Shown: positions 35,701 through 47,588 of the stretch, piece by piece
Numbering within the stretch: the stretch's first letter is position 1
Layout: each line of letters starts with the position of its first letter
NCBI GenBank assembly: GCA_001599755.1
Contig: BCHX01000004.1
Location: forward strand, 1,860,001-1,924,000
DNA length: 64,000 nt
Source: Gliomastix tumulicola
Taxonomy: Eukaryota > Ascomycota > Sordariomycetes > Hypocreales > Bionectriaceae
Direction: 5' to 3'
The notes under the pieces: model-generated
What the model was told of the DNA's origin: nothing
The model's input: the letters and a program-made list of their open reading frames with translations, nothing else
The model's database searches: none
Position numbers and translations under genes: made by a program

Positions 35701-38700
35701 ATAATTGACGAGTCGAGTGCAGCGGCGTAATATGAGAATGGCCGACTTCAGCTCGAGGGCGATCGGTACGCTGAGGGAGAGGTCAGATGTGATAAAGCAG
35801 GTGATGGAGTGAAGCGAGGAGCCTGAGTGGTTGGAATATCTTCAGCCCAACCCCGACGTTGCAGGCGAGGGTTTCCCAGCACGCAGGGTGGGGGGGCAGG
35901 GTTCAAGGTCTAGGTACCTGATCACGAGGAAGAGACGGGCCAATGGCAGCTGTCGCGTGTGTACTGGTACATCCACTTTCCAAAGGAAGGCACCGCCGAA
36001 CACGTGCTGCATGCCTGAAGTATCGCTTTCACATGAGAAGGGCAGGCAGGGCCATGTCGTACCTGCAGCTCTATCACATTATCACATCTGTAGATTAACA
36101 ACCTGGCGGCTACAGCAGTGCGACCCCGCGAATCGACGCCCTGGAAGGAGGGGCCACATTCGAGCTGCACCGAATCATCGTCGCCGTCACGTTGTGCACA
36201 GCAGCGACATGCCCTAACTGGCTGCGTCCGCAATTTAATATGCAAGCACCGCCGGCGCGCTCATTGCTTCGGCCGAAGACGTGATGGAAGCATTGGCACC
36301 CAACCCCTCTTGAGGCCTTGCCGACATGGCTCCGATCCGTGAAGGTGTGGTGATCTCGGGGTGCATGACTGCATGCAGATAGTGCTTCCTCTTGCCTGTA
36401 GAGGCAACCGGTGAAATCGAAATATACATCCCAACGCGCCCGCGCGCGTGTGTGACGCCAACACCACACGTCTGCAAGTGAAGGGTCCTCGGGCTGCATC
36501 TCCAATGGGGCGAGGCACATTTGCATATGCAGGCCAGTGTAGCCACTGGGACTCGTCACACGCGGGATGCAGTAGCCGGCGCACTCTGCTCACTGCAGCG
36601 GAGTATGCTCGGAGCGCACATGATTGGAAAGCCGTCCAGTGGCTTTTGGGTCAATAGTCCTGTGGCCGAGCAACCAGACACTCCAGCCCGAGGGAGAAAC
36701 GCCCGCCATGGAGGGAGGGATGAAAAATCAACACCATATCTAATTGGTGTGATTATCTACTAGACAATTGACCTCGCATTACTTCTCCGCGAAGGGAGGG
36801 CCGATTCAGGGCAAGACAAGTCGGACAATGCGCCCAAGGTCTAATTCGCCCTCCTCTTCGCCGTCCCTTGTGCCAAAGACTTCCTCTCCTAAAGGGAACC
36901 AAGACCGTGAAAAGCTCGGGTGATCAACGTCGTCTGTGCTACTTGCCATGGTACAAGATCATGCACTATTGCCACGGGGCGTGGTGATGGCTGAGCCCTA
37001 CTGACAGGGATTTCTCACCCGCCAATTCTCATGGCCCGCAAACAGGGACTGCTTCCGTCACGTCTGCTTTTCGTCAATTGGGACTTTTCGCCCAATTCTT
37101 GACGGCGTCATTACATTTATCTTGGACAAAGCCTCTGTCAAAACACCCGGCGCTTGTAATCGTCCTGGTGGTGGTGGTGGTGGTTGTTGTCGGTTGTCTC
37201 TCGGTGTCACACCGTTTTCACGAAAGGTGGACCTGTCTTAGAAGTGAGACATATCGTATTACCTGAGCGTGGCAATAGCATGGCATTGGAAGTAAAAGAA
37301 GACAGAAAACGTGTGCGCTGACGGCCGAATGCAAGCCCGTTAGCACCGTTGAGACCGTTGGCATGGTTGCTTTGCATACAGCGTGTTGGTCCATCCATGT
37401 CATTGACTGATGGGGAAGTCAGTGTGATGTGATATACCCGCACTTCCCTCCACGAGCACAAGAGTGTGTCTTCATTTCTCTTGCTTGCGCAACACTAGGA
37501 CCACCCTCCAAGATTCCTGCAGCCGGAGAGGGGTTGCATATTCGTACATATGCACGATCTGGTTGGACAGGTCGATGCGGCCCGGAACTTCTTTCGCAAC
37601 GTCGGGCACTAGGACGTCTTGCTGAAGTCGAGTCACTGCGCGGTTTCGAGTGCAGCTTGCGAGACCAAGCTAGCGGCCAATGCGGGTTGTCTTGCGTCCT
37701 CGTATGGGAGAAAAGGCGAGTTGCTTTATGATCTTTTTTTTTTCAACTTTTCCTGTTCCTGACAGTGTGGCGGAAACTATCATCACCGGGTATACCAAGC
37801 GTCGTCATGGTGGCGGCGCACCAGGCAGGGGAGACGCCGCGGAAGTCAGCGAAGCCGTCCGTCGCGCGGCCAGGATGGAGTGACCTTTCCCTCTCAAATT
37901 TTCATCTCGCTCTCGTCACGTCCCTCTGTCACTAAGTGAGCCAAGGTCCCAGTGTTATCCCTGTCATTGAGCTAGCACCTAGTTTCTCTCAGGGACAAGG
38001 GGGCAGACTATTTTCCCCCCTTCGGTAGCGTCTCCGCTTGAGCACAGAGCATCCCTTCAATCCCCCTGACCCCCTGGCCCCTGGCATAGCCCCTGGTCTC
38101 TGGCTGTTCTCGTCGTCACCCTGCAACGGACAGAGCGGTACATTTCCTAAAGCTGCTTCCAAGGTACCTGAGTACCTTCCGAAGGTTTCTGCGAGGATTC
38201 GTCGAAATCTGCCTGTGATGAAGCTTCCTCACTTCATACCGATCGTTCAACGGGGTTGATCTACCGGGTGGAAGCCACTACACATCCGGTGTTGGAAGAG
38301 CGTAGAGTGACCAACAACACTGTGGCAACTCAGCTGTGTTCGATGAGTGTTCTGTGCGGCCAAAGTGACGACCGCCCTCGTGATAATGGATGCCCAAAAC
38401 CAACACAACACGAGCAGTAAGTACTGGGACCACTGGTCGGAGGTACCTCCCCATACGAGTCTCGCATTGGTACGGTACGAGGCATGGTTCCTGGGTGGGA
38501 TGGGTTCAATTGACTTTAGAGATGGATGGGTGGGCGGGTGGGGGGAGAAGTGACGGGGAGAGCTCTCTGGCAACGCAACCCATGGCGCAGTGGACTCCGT
38601 CAGGTCCTCGTCGCCTCTCCGGTTCCCAGTATCATTTCTCGCCCAGCGACCCAGTGCTCACTAGGTCACGAAGGGGGTCCGGGTTCTAGGATAATAGCAC

Positions 38701-39908
38701 ATCATCCCCAGAACCTCCCTCGAGTGCCTGGTCATCCTCAACCTTCCTGGCCGTCCGATATATTTCCTGTCCTTTCATATCCTTGCTTGCTTCTGGGTTT
38801 TCTTTGCTTCTGCCTGGATCTCGACGATCCTCTCGAATTCGGAGTAGGAAGATACCAGACGCTGCTCGAAACGACTCTTCTGGCTTGGAGCGTGTCGCAT
38901 TTGTTTGCTTGACGCAATTGTCCTCCACCGAACCCCTGGATGTGCGGACCGATCTTCTGCCGTTGACCTCACACCGTCCGAGTCACAGATAACATCGTCC
39001 TTACTTGGTGACGATTTGATTCTTCGGCCGAGGGGACACGAAGACCTTTACTCGTACACGTCACCAACGTTGACTGTTTTCGCCAAAACGAATCGAAGCT
39101 TTCGTATTCATCTTGTTCGCGTGGTTTTCTCGAGCGACAACCAAAAAAAGACGTACGCACTACGCCGCCGCTGGAGCCTGGAGGTAAGCTGGCATAGATT
39201 GGACGTCTACAGCCTCTCTTCTATTATCGTCATCGCATTTCCCCGCAACTTCCCTTTTGTTGAAGCAAGTGGGAGCGCATATCGGGCGCCTCTCCCGACA
39301 TGACTCGAGGGCGCACCCGCGCGAGGTATCGGGGTGGTCGTGGGTAGAGCAATGGTCGGGATTCAGGATTGCCGGTGGAAGAAAAGATGATGAGGGAGAG
39401 GGAATGTTGGAATTGGGCCCGACGGCGGGAGCAATCGCGAGGAAAGTGGTGAGAGGATCGGACGGAAGGAGGCTCGAGGTGCGGCCCATCGCGCCTTCCC
39501 TCCATTCCACATTCCAGCCAACCTCGACTGCGACTTCCCACAACATCGACCTGGCTCTAACCCCGCCTCGCGTCCGCTTTTGTTTCTCTCTATGCCCTCT
39601 CCTCTCTCTCCCTTCATGCCCCTATCATTTCTCGCCTTGCTTCGCTCACTGTTATGTCATACCGTGTGCTCCGGGCTGGACTCGAACTGACTTCATAACA
39701 GACTTCATTTCCATTAGTACCATCACGAACGCCTGTGCGACACATCTATTTACAGCTTGCCTGGCGTCCTTGGATAGGAACCGGCAATACGAGCACGTCG
39801 GGGGAGACGAAGCGGGCCTTTGTTGCACGACCTGGACGCCGTCTGGTTCGGCTCCTGAGCTCGCCCGCCCAATGATCTGACTCCTCCAGTGGAGGTGCTC
39901 CCATCGCC
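29714..39908. other. Gene-poor stretch of about 10.2 kb
   Basis: I cannot support any gene here. Base composition is close to the rest of the window, so this is not an AT-rich repeat-induced-mutation block. Open frames are short, overlap on many strands and show no family motif; the longest (32556-33215, plus) is unconvincing. A (TGG)n tract lies at 37168-37182. The last 700-1,000 bp have the pyrimidine-rich look of a long leader for the RasGEF gene, including a candidate leader intron at 39184-39701. The size suggests an extended regulatory region or noncoding transcripts. Confidence 0.5.
39184..39701 (+). other. Candidate intron in the 5' leader of the RasGEF gene
   Basis: A GTAAGC donor at 39184 pairs with an ACAG acceptor ending at 39701, preceded by a CTGAC branch-like element; a second acceptor (TTAG) ends at 39717. 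Removing it would eliminate most of a 207-codon upstream frame that ends 28 nt before the RasGEF start codon. It is inferred from splice signals only. Confidence 0.3.
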
Positions 39909-42900
39909 ATGCTCAGTAGCCAGTCTATCCGAGCTAGTCTTGAAGTGGCCCCGTTGGCATTGGGAAAGTCCTTTTCCAAAGGATCCCCTTATCAGAATTA
40001 CCAGCAGCCGGACGCCAACAACGCCCTTCAATCCGAAATGACGCCTCCCGCGACCCCCAATGGCTCCCAGGAGGACCTGGTCGACGAGTCTGAAGGCCCG
40101 CCGATATTTCACAACTTCCTCCGAGCCTTCTATCCCTTTCATCCCACCTACGCCATGTCAGACTCAAGCGTCACCCTGCCGTTAGACGAGGGGGATGTTG
40201 TTCTTGTGCACTCGATACACACCAACGGATGGGCAGATGGCACGCTATTAACGTCGGGTGCCAGGGGTTGGCTACCAACAAATTATTGCGAGGCTTACGA
40301 GCCTGAAGACATGAGAAACCTTCTCAAGGCTCTTCTGAATTTCTGGGACTTGCTAAGAAGCTCTTCTGTCGATGACAGGGAGACTTTCGGGAATCAGGAA
40401 TTCATGAAGGGGATTATTGCTGGTGTTCGCTATCTCTTGGTAGGTTGACCCATGCGTCTCGCCCTGGGGGGTTGATCCGTATAGAACGAAGCTGACCAGA
40501 AGTGTGTAGGAACGGACCAACTGTCTTACTAGGGAATCTAGTATTGTTCAGCGAAGTGAAAGGATACGCAAATGCCGGAAGTCTCTCATGTCAGAGCTAT
40601 CATCACTAGTCAAGACTGCCAAGCGAATCCAGGAGGGCCAGCGCATCGACATAGAGACGATGGAGAATGTGAACGACGTGGTGGATGAAATGATTATCAA
40701 GGCTTTCAGGATCGTGTTCAAGGGTGTTCGCTTTGTGGATGCCTTGGAAGAGGATCGGAGAGCTCGAGCGCCAGCGTCTGTCACTGTGATGGATACAGTT
40801 GCAGAGGAGTCCTTGGTTCCTTCCACACCTCCAGCCGATACGACATCTTTCGACCATAGCCAGAACCCTGGCGGCAGTTTTGAGCTGGCCTCTCCAGGAC
40901 TCGTTGAAGACGGAACTCATAGTGTTGCGTCCTCGGAGCCCATCGATCTGGCAAATAACTTCTCTCTCCCAAACACGAAGCGACTCTCCGCCCTCAGCAC
41001 CCACGGTGCGTCAGGCCAGTCTGATATTTCCAGCCCCTCCTATGGTCACAGCGGACGGGCCAAGCGACAGTCATGGAGCATCTCACACCGGGTTTCGTTG
41101 GCGGGTCCAGCAACATGCTCAAGGCCATCACATCTTGTCTCTGAGCGCCTCAGCAAAAGCCACGATGCTTTCCTCTCTCACCTTGGTTCGTTCATCGGTC
41201 GGCTTCAATACCAGTCACAATCCCGACCCCAACTCGCCTCATCTATCAAGCAATGCGCCATAACGGGTGGAGAGCTCCTTGCAGTCATCGACAATGTGTG
41301 TGCTCAGAGCTATTCGAGCTCTGCCTCCCTTACTCAGCTGCGGAGCGCCTTGTTCCATCGCATTGAAGACCTGGTCTTTGCCGCACGAGACACTCTTATC
41401 AACGCCACCTCCGAGGATGCCGACCTGATCATGCCTCAGGACACTAGTGCTCTTCTCGCGTCGGCTACTGGGTGTGTCCGCGTCGCTGGCGAGTGCATCG
41501 CAAAAGCTAGGAACGCGATTGAAAGAGTCGGCGATTTCGAATTCGAACTTGACCAGGTTGATTTGGGTATTGATTTGGAAATGCTAGACGTCGCTTCGCA
41601 AAGCGAGAGGGCTCCATCAGAGGCGGACAAGTCCGAGGTCGCAAGCACAGCTGAATCTACGCATACATCTGGCTCTGCTACCCCTGGACCTTCCAAGACG
41701 GCCCCCATGTTCGACAAGCCTCTGCCAGAGGTCCCGAAGATGGACATTGCCACTGAAACACTGCCCCAGCCTGCCGCTTCAGAGACGTCATCGTCGAGGC
41801 CTGGCTCTCAGAATGGCGAGGTGCCGGATAGTATGGTCTCATCCATCTCGTCTCTTCGTCCAGCCATCACTCTGCCTAAGCTCTCCACTACCTTGCTCGC
41901 ACCCGAGCAACCGAGCCCCATTGATGGATCGTGCCACTACCACGACTACTCTTCATCATCATCGTCGCGCTTCGATAGCATGGCTGCCTCCAGCGCTGGC
42001 AGCAGTGCTACGTATCTAAGTCGCGATTCAGAGGCCAGTGTCATGTCCCAGAGCTCTACGAGGGCAACAACACCTGACCATGCACACGTGCCACGCAACC
42101 AGCCCTCAATGTCAGAGTTGAGTGCAGCTACCACCTCGTCACATACAGAGGAGGTAGAAGATGTCGAGTCACGACTAATGGAGAAGACGTTTGCCCATGA
42201 ACTCATATTCAACCGTGAAGGTCAGGTTACAGGTGGTTCATTGCCGGCTCTCGTAGAGCGGCTCACAACCCATGAGGCAGCCCCGGATGCAATGTTCGTC
42301 TCGACATTCTACCTGACCTTCCGTCTCTTCTGCACACCGAACAAACTGGCTGAGGCTCTGATTGACCGGTTCGATTATGTCGGTGAATCCCCTCATCTTT
42401 CCGGACCCGTTCGTCTGCGAGTATACAATGCCTTTAAGGGCTGGCTGGAGACGCATTGGAAGCACGAGGTGGATAATGAAGCTCTCCACCTTATTGTCCC
42501 CTTTGCAGAGGAGCGTCTGACAGCTTCGCTCCCTCATGCCGGCCGTCGCCTACTGGAACTTGCTCATCGTGTGTCAGCTGGGGGCTCTCTCGTGCCTCGA
42601 CTGGTGTCTTCCATGGGCAAGACGAACACCGCGGCGGCTCATTATGTGCCGCCTGACACGCCTGTGCCACAAGCAAGCATCTCCAAGAGCCAACAGAGCA
42701 TGCTTACCACATTTAAAAATGGGGGCAACCTGCCTGGCATTCTTGACTTCGAGCCTGTCGAGATTGCCCGGCAGCTTACTATCAAGCAGATTAACATATT
42801 CTGCTCCATTCGGCCGGATGAGCTGCTTTCCTCGCAGTGGATGAAGAATGGCGGCGTTGATGCCCCCAATGTCAAAGCCATGTCCTCACTGTCAACCGAC

Positions 42901-43635
42901 CTCTCCAACCTTGTGGCCGACTCGATCCTTCAGCATCATGAGATCAAGAAGCGCGCGGCCGTCATCAAGCAGTGGATCAAGATTGCTCACCAATGTCTAG
43001 AGCTGCACAACTATGATGGACTCATGGCCATCATCTGCAGTCTCAACAGCAGCACCATTGGTCGACTGAGGAAGACTTGGGATTTGATCTCGGTCAAGCG
43101 TAAAGAGATGCTGGCTACCTTGCAGCGGCTTGTCGAACCGTCACAAAACAACAAGGTTCTACGCACTCGTCTCCATGACCACGTCCCCCCTTGCCTGCCC
43201 TTCTTGGGTATGTACCTCACTGATCTGACATTTGTCGATATTGGAAACCCCGCCACCAAGCAGATGTCGATGGGCAACGAGAATCAGGATCAGAGGTCGA
43301 GCGGCTTGACAGTTGTCAACTTTGACAAGCACACGCGAACGGCCAAGATTATTGGAGAGCTTCAGCGATTCCAGATCCCGTATCGCCTGACTGCGGTGCC
43401 GGATCTTCAGGACTGGCTCTCTGCGCAGATTAGCAAGGTTCGCGAAGGTGACCAGGGCAAGATCCAAGTCACATACTATCGCAAGAGCTTGTTGTTGGAG
43501 CCCCGGGAAGCTGCCGCTGCCCGGACCCCTATTGAACCATCACCCAACTCGGCACTGGGATCCTCCCGAGGAGACCTCTTTGGCTGGATGTCGAGGGACC
43601 GAGGCGCTCAGACCTCAACCCCAGCACCAGTATGA
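39909..43635 (+). CDS. Ras guanine-nucleotide exchange factor (SH3-RasGEFN-RasGEF, Cdc25 type)
   Basis: Exons 39909-40439 and 40510-43635 give 1,218 residues. An SH3 domain lies at about 70-130 (LRAFYPF, then GWADGTL and RGWLPTNYCEAY with the ALYDY, W and P positions largely kept). A long, Ser/Pro-rich and probably phosphorylated linker follows. The RasGEFN domain is at about 727-870 (FVSTFYLTFRLFCTP, YNAFKGWLETHW). The catalytic RasGEF domain is at about 920-1175 (PVEIARQLTIKQINIFCSI, RAAVIKQWIKIAHQCLELHNYDG, CLPFLGMYLTDLTFVD). It promotes GDP release from Ras, feeding cAMP/PKA or MAPK signalling at membranes. The start is fixed by an in-frame stop at 39873-39875. The domain order matches Cdc25-like fungal exchange factors. 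Confidence 0.93.
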
Positions 43636-45280
43636 TCGTGACATGAACACATGGCCCTTGAGCCAATTGAGTATGTTCATGGTGCAGCGACCAACTCTTC
43701 ACATGCATATTTTACTTGTCATTACCATTGTTTTTTCATCTATACTTGATACCCCGACTACTTATTCACTTTGCCATCCTTTACGTACCTTACATTTGGG
43801 TCTCAACCGTGGCGATCCGGCGCAGCAATGCGACAGCGCTATTACTCCATCCTCGATATTGGGAGTCTTGTTATTATACGTCATGATCCAACGATGGGAT
43901 CGAACTGGGAGCCAGACTACGGAGTCAAACTTCACAAGGGAGGGGACCTAGATTGTGATATAGACGAACCGGCGAGACGAGCCCGCAAGGGTCTAGTCCG
44001 GATCTATGGCCTCTTTCTCTCGGGTTTGATCACCCGGAGCCAGGATTACAGGAAAGATGGAACGGAAAATTGCTTGAAACTGGGCCGGACAGCGGACCTC
44101 GATTGGGGCTTGGTATTCTTGGGTATGAGGATGGGATTGACGTATTTTATTTGCTTCGAGCTTTTTCACGTTTCATCACGGCGCCGGACGGAATCATCCC
44201 ATGGAGGGATGTCAAACATGAAATTTTGACGGATTAAACAGGAACAACAGCCACATATGGGTTCGAGGGCGCTTTCTAGGTTGCAATGGGAGCGAATGTG
44301 GATTGATTAGTAGAGAGAAGCAGTCACTCTCTTGATATACATACTGAGACCTGGATCCAGACTCCTGGCTGGTCATGATAGAGATAAATGTAGCCTAGGA
44401 CAATGAGACGATTGAGGATGATTGAGCAATTGAGACCTTTTTGATGTGTGGCTGCGACCACGGAGAAGCCAGTGACTGAGCGGACGTGAGCTTATCAACC
44501 TGAGGCATGAAGCTGAGACGACAGGATTCAAGCTGATGGTACCAGGACCAAGTGATGTGATGTATTAGATACGAGGCTGGGATAATTGGCATGAACGTGT
44601 GATTCCTCGAAAGTGCGTCAAATGTTAATAAGCATGAGATATCACCGGCGCCGCGTCTCTGGTTTCTTTTCTGGCGTCGGGTGGGGTGATGTAGCATCGC
44701 ATGCCATGCCATGCCAGGACATGTGCCAACGTCTATCATGCAGGAGCGTATCTGTAGGGCCAACGGATATGAGATAACTGCGGTGTGCATGGTTCGATGA
44801 TAATAAAAAAAACCGCTGTTACCAGGGCAGAGAGAGAGAGATAGCATCGCCGGGGGGCTGGGTCTGTGTTGGTTTGGGAAATGGGTGAGAGATAGGGCGC
44901 GTGAGCGGATATCTCAATGTAACCTTTCGTGATTAGGAGGGGGGGAGGGAGACCCATGGGTCGGTCGGTCAGCTCAGCAGATACGGGGGGTTGCTCCAAC
45001 GGTGAATATTGCATGTTTCTGGATATAGGGAATAAGGTAGTAAGAAGCTTCGAGACTCATCTGGGGATCTGATAGAAGGGTCGGAAGGGACGGCAGGAGT
45101 CGAGGGATTGTTCTGGTCTGGTCGTGTGGTGGTTGATAGTCAGCGGCACAGTTTCCTGACGTTGCAGAACAAGGGCTGATAGGATAGTGTCAGAAGTTGG
45201 TAACATGGGGAAGGGGGCAGTCGGCGTCAAGGAAACAATCGAGAGCCGTGCGTCGGAGAGCCAGAGTCACATGAAAAGGG

Positions 45281-45301
45281 TGTGTGTGTGTGTGTCTCTC
45301 T
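45281..45301. repeat. (TG)n-(TC)n microsatellite
   Basis: Seven TG units followed by TC units in intergenic DNA. Confidence 0.85.
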
Positions 45302-46335
45302 CTCTGGCCATTCATTAGCTAAGACGAAATCTAGCGGCATGGGGTGGTCGTTGGGCCGGTTGGATTTCATCGCTTGTTCAGCGTTTGTTGTTTCTTTGGC
45401 ATTGGATGTCGAGATTGTGTGTGGGTGGGGACGGGTCTGTTCGATTTTCGAGGTTTCGGGTGTGGTAGTGCGGGGAGAAACGTTACATGGCCGCATGTTG
45501 CCAGTGGCGGCAGGGGGGGGTCTGTGGCTGCCGTTTCTAAGTACCTGACCTACCTGGCAGGTTCAGGTGCGGTGCCTTTTTGGCCCAGCGCCGGCGTTTG
45601 AGGCTACATTGTCCGCCGACGGGAGCGGATGGATTGTGCAGACGTGTGGCAAAGTAAGATTCGTATTTCTCGAGTCTGTCGTCTTGCCCGTGCTGAGCTG
45701 TGCTGAGCTGTGAGAGGCTCCAAGGCACTCACTCACTCGTATCTCATGTCACGAGGTTCGGCAAATCAGACATTGGCGATAGAGATCATGGCGCGCCTGC
45801 CGTCCAATCAGGCGATTCATGCCTGCCGGCAGGGGAGAAATTCATTCGGTCCTTCCCTCTCCAGGGTGGGGATCCAACACCCTTATCGATCTGGGGTGGG
45901 GGAAGGAGCAGTAGCAGCAGTAGTAGCAGCTCGTTGTTCAGCACCATTCGCACGCTGTGTCTTCCCACAAGCGGGCACTGTTCCGGGTCCGGCTGCGTGC
46001 GAATGTTTCAATCCCGCGCCGTGTGTCACATACAGAAACAGACGAGAGGCGAAGAATAGAGAACCTGGACGAGAAAGGATGGGGACATGGGGAGAGGGTC
46101 GCGTGAGCCTCTTATCGGGGTAGGTACTTGGGGCTTGGGCACCTTCCCTGCCCGCGGCTTCTAGCGGCTCCTCGCCCGTGTTCGCTGTCGTCTTCCATTG
46201 ACTGTTGCTTGGCTCCTATTTCCAGCCATGAGCTGATCTCTTCTGCATGCGATACGAGGTGGATGCAGATGCATACTGATGTTGATAACACATGATTGAT
46301 CTGATTGACGAGGAAATGGATTGTCTCGAGAGAAA

Positions 46336-46352
46336 GAGAGAGAGAGAGAGAG
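46336..46352. repeat. (AG)n microsatellite
   Basis: A short perfect AG tract in intergenic DNA. Confidence 0.8.
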
Positions 46353-47588
46353 TCGACGACTTGGACCCGGGAGTCGGAGTCGAAAATGAATTTACGGTTA
46401 CGCCCACCCCCCATCTTCCTACGGCGCACCAAAGGAGCCAACCCTGGCTGGTGTCCCTCTTGGCGCAACTTATGCCGTTGAACGCAAAAGGCGAACCAAA
46501 ATGCCCATCTTCCCCCCAAGCCCCCCCCCAGGACCGAAGCCGCTGTGGCAGCCCAGCCAAACGAAACCCCGGGGTGGTGGGACGCTTGGGCAGATCAGTC
46601 CATATGCTGGTCCGCGCCCGCGCCTGGCAAGAAGGAAGCCAGAAGGGAAAAAAAAAAAAAGGGCCCCAAGCTCGCTGTCACGTAGCGTGTGGCTTGAGCA
46701 GAGGTTGACTTAGCTCGGTTTCCTGGTGTCAAGTGGTGGTGACAGGCCGTGGGAGGGAGGAGGGCATGGGGCTGACAGGCGAGACAGCGACTGCTACCAT
46801 CTTACCTGATAGACTGGAATGTGTTTCCGGGGAGGAGGAGGAGGAGGTCATGGTAGCAACGTGTTGTCGTTTGTTGCGAGGGTCCCCGTTTGGGGGCTGG
46901 CTGAGGTCTCGAGTCTCTCTTTTTTCGGTGTCTGGCTTACACCGGGCGGTGTCTGCTCGACCGCCTTTTACTTCACTTTCTGCTGTCTGGAGGGCATGCA
47001 TGTTGCGTCTAATGCTGACCGCCTAGGAGATGCCGATGCTGTCAGCTGTATAAGGTACACACCTCAATGCAATATTGCCTGGTCGCATCACGGCCTCTCC
47101 TCCCTCCTTCTCCTCACGAGTCACACCCCAGCCCCGCGGAAAGGCACTATAAGCAAGGCAAGGTAGTATTATCGCACAAAGAGTATGGTAGTATGGACTA
47201 TGCACCGATGTAAGGTGCCTATCTGAGAGGCGTGAGCAGGTAGCACTTCTGTCCTTCTCCAACAAGGGACCCCTTTTCCTCGTGTCGTCGCTGGGCCCAC
47301 GCCTCAGCTTCCTCTCACACGCCCCTCACCTCCAAGGTCCAAAGATCGGCAGCTCACGATTCAAATACGCTGCCCGTCCTCCGCATCCTCAGTTTCGCTT
47401 TCCCTTCTCGCTGGTCTTTCTTTTCTCTTCCCCAGGAGAAGCTGTCTGCCCACCAAGCATCTTCGACAGGAGCCCTGTGTCTGTCTGTCTTTCTCTCTCT
47501 TTCTCTCCCTTCCCTGCCTCTCAGCCCCAAGGTAGTAGTCAAGTCAAGTCAATCCGCAACAGAAGGAAGAACAAAAAAAACACCAACA

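Larger units (their letters stand above)
43636..47588. other. Gene-free stretch
   Basis: About 4 kb comprising the RasGEF 3' flank and the promoter of the UNC93-like gene. Simple tracts occur at 45281-45301 (TG then TC) and 46336-46352 (AG). Frames such as 43771-44229 have no recognisable motif. A pyrimidine-rich leader precedes the next start codon. Confidence 0.5.

Noticed and set aside
39661..39700. tRNA-like B box (GTTCGAGTCC) on the minus strand
   Set aside because: The flanking bases do not form a T stem and no A box or acceptor stem can be paired.
43771..44229. 152-codon frame after the RasGEF gene
   Set aside because: It lies where the 3' untranslated region is expected and has no motif.
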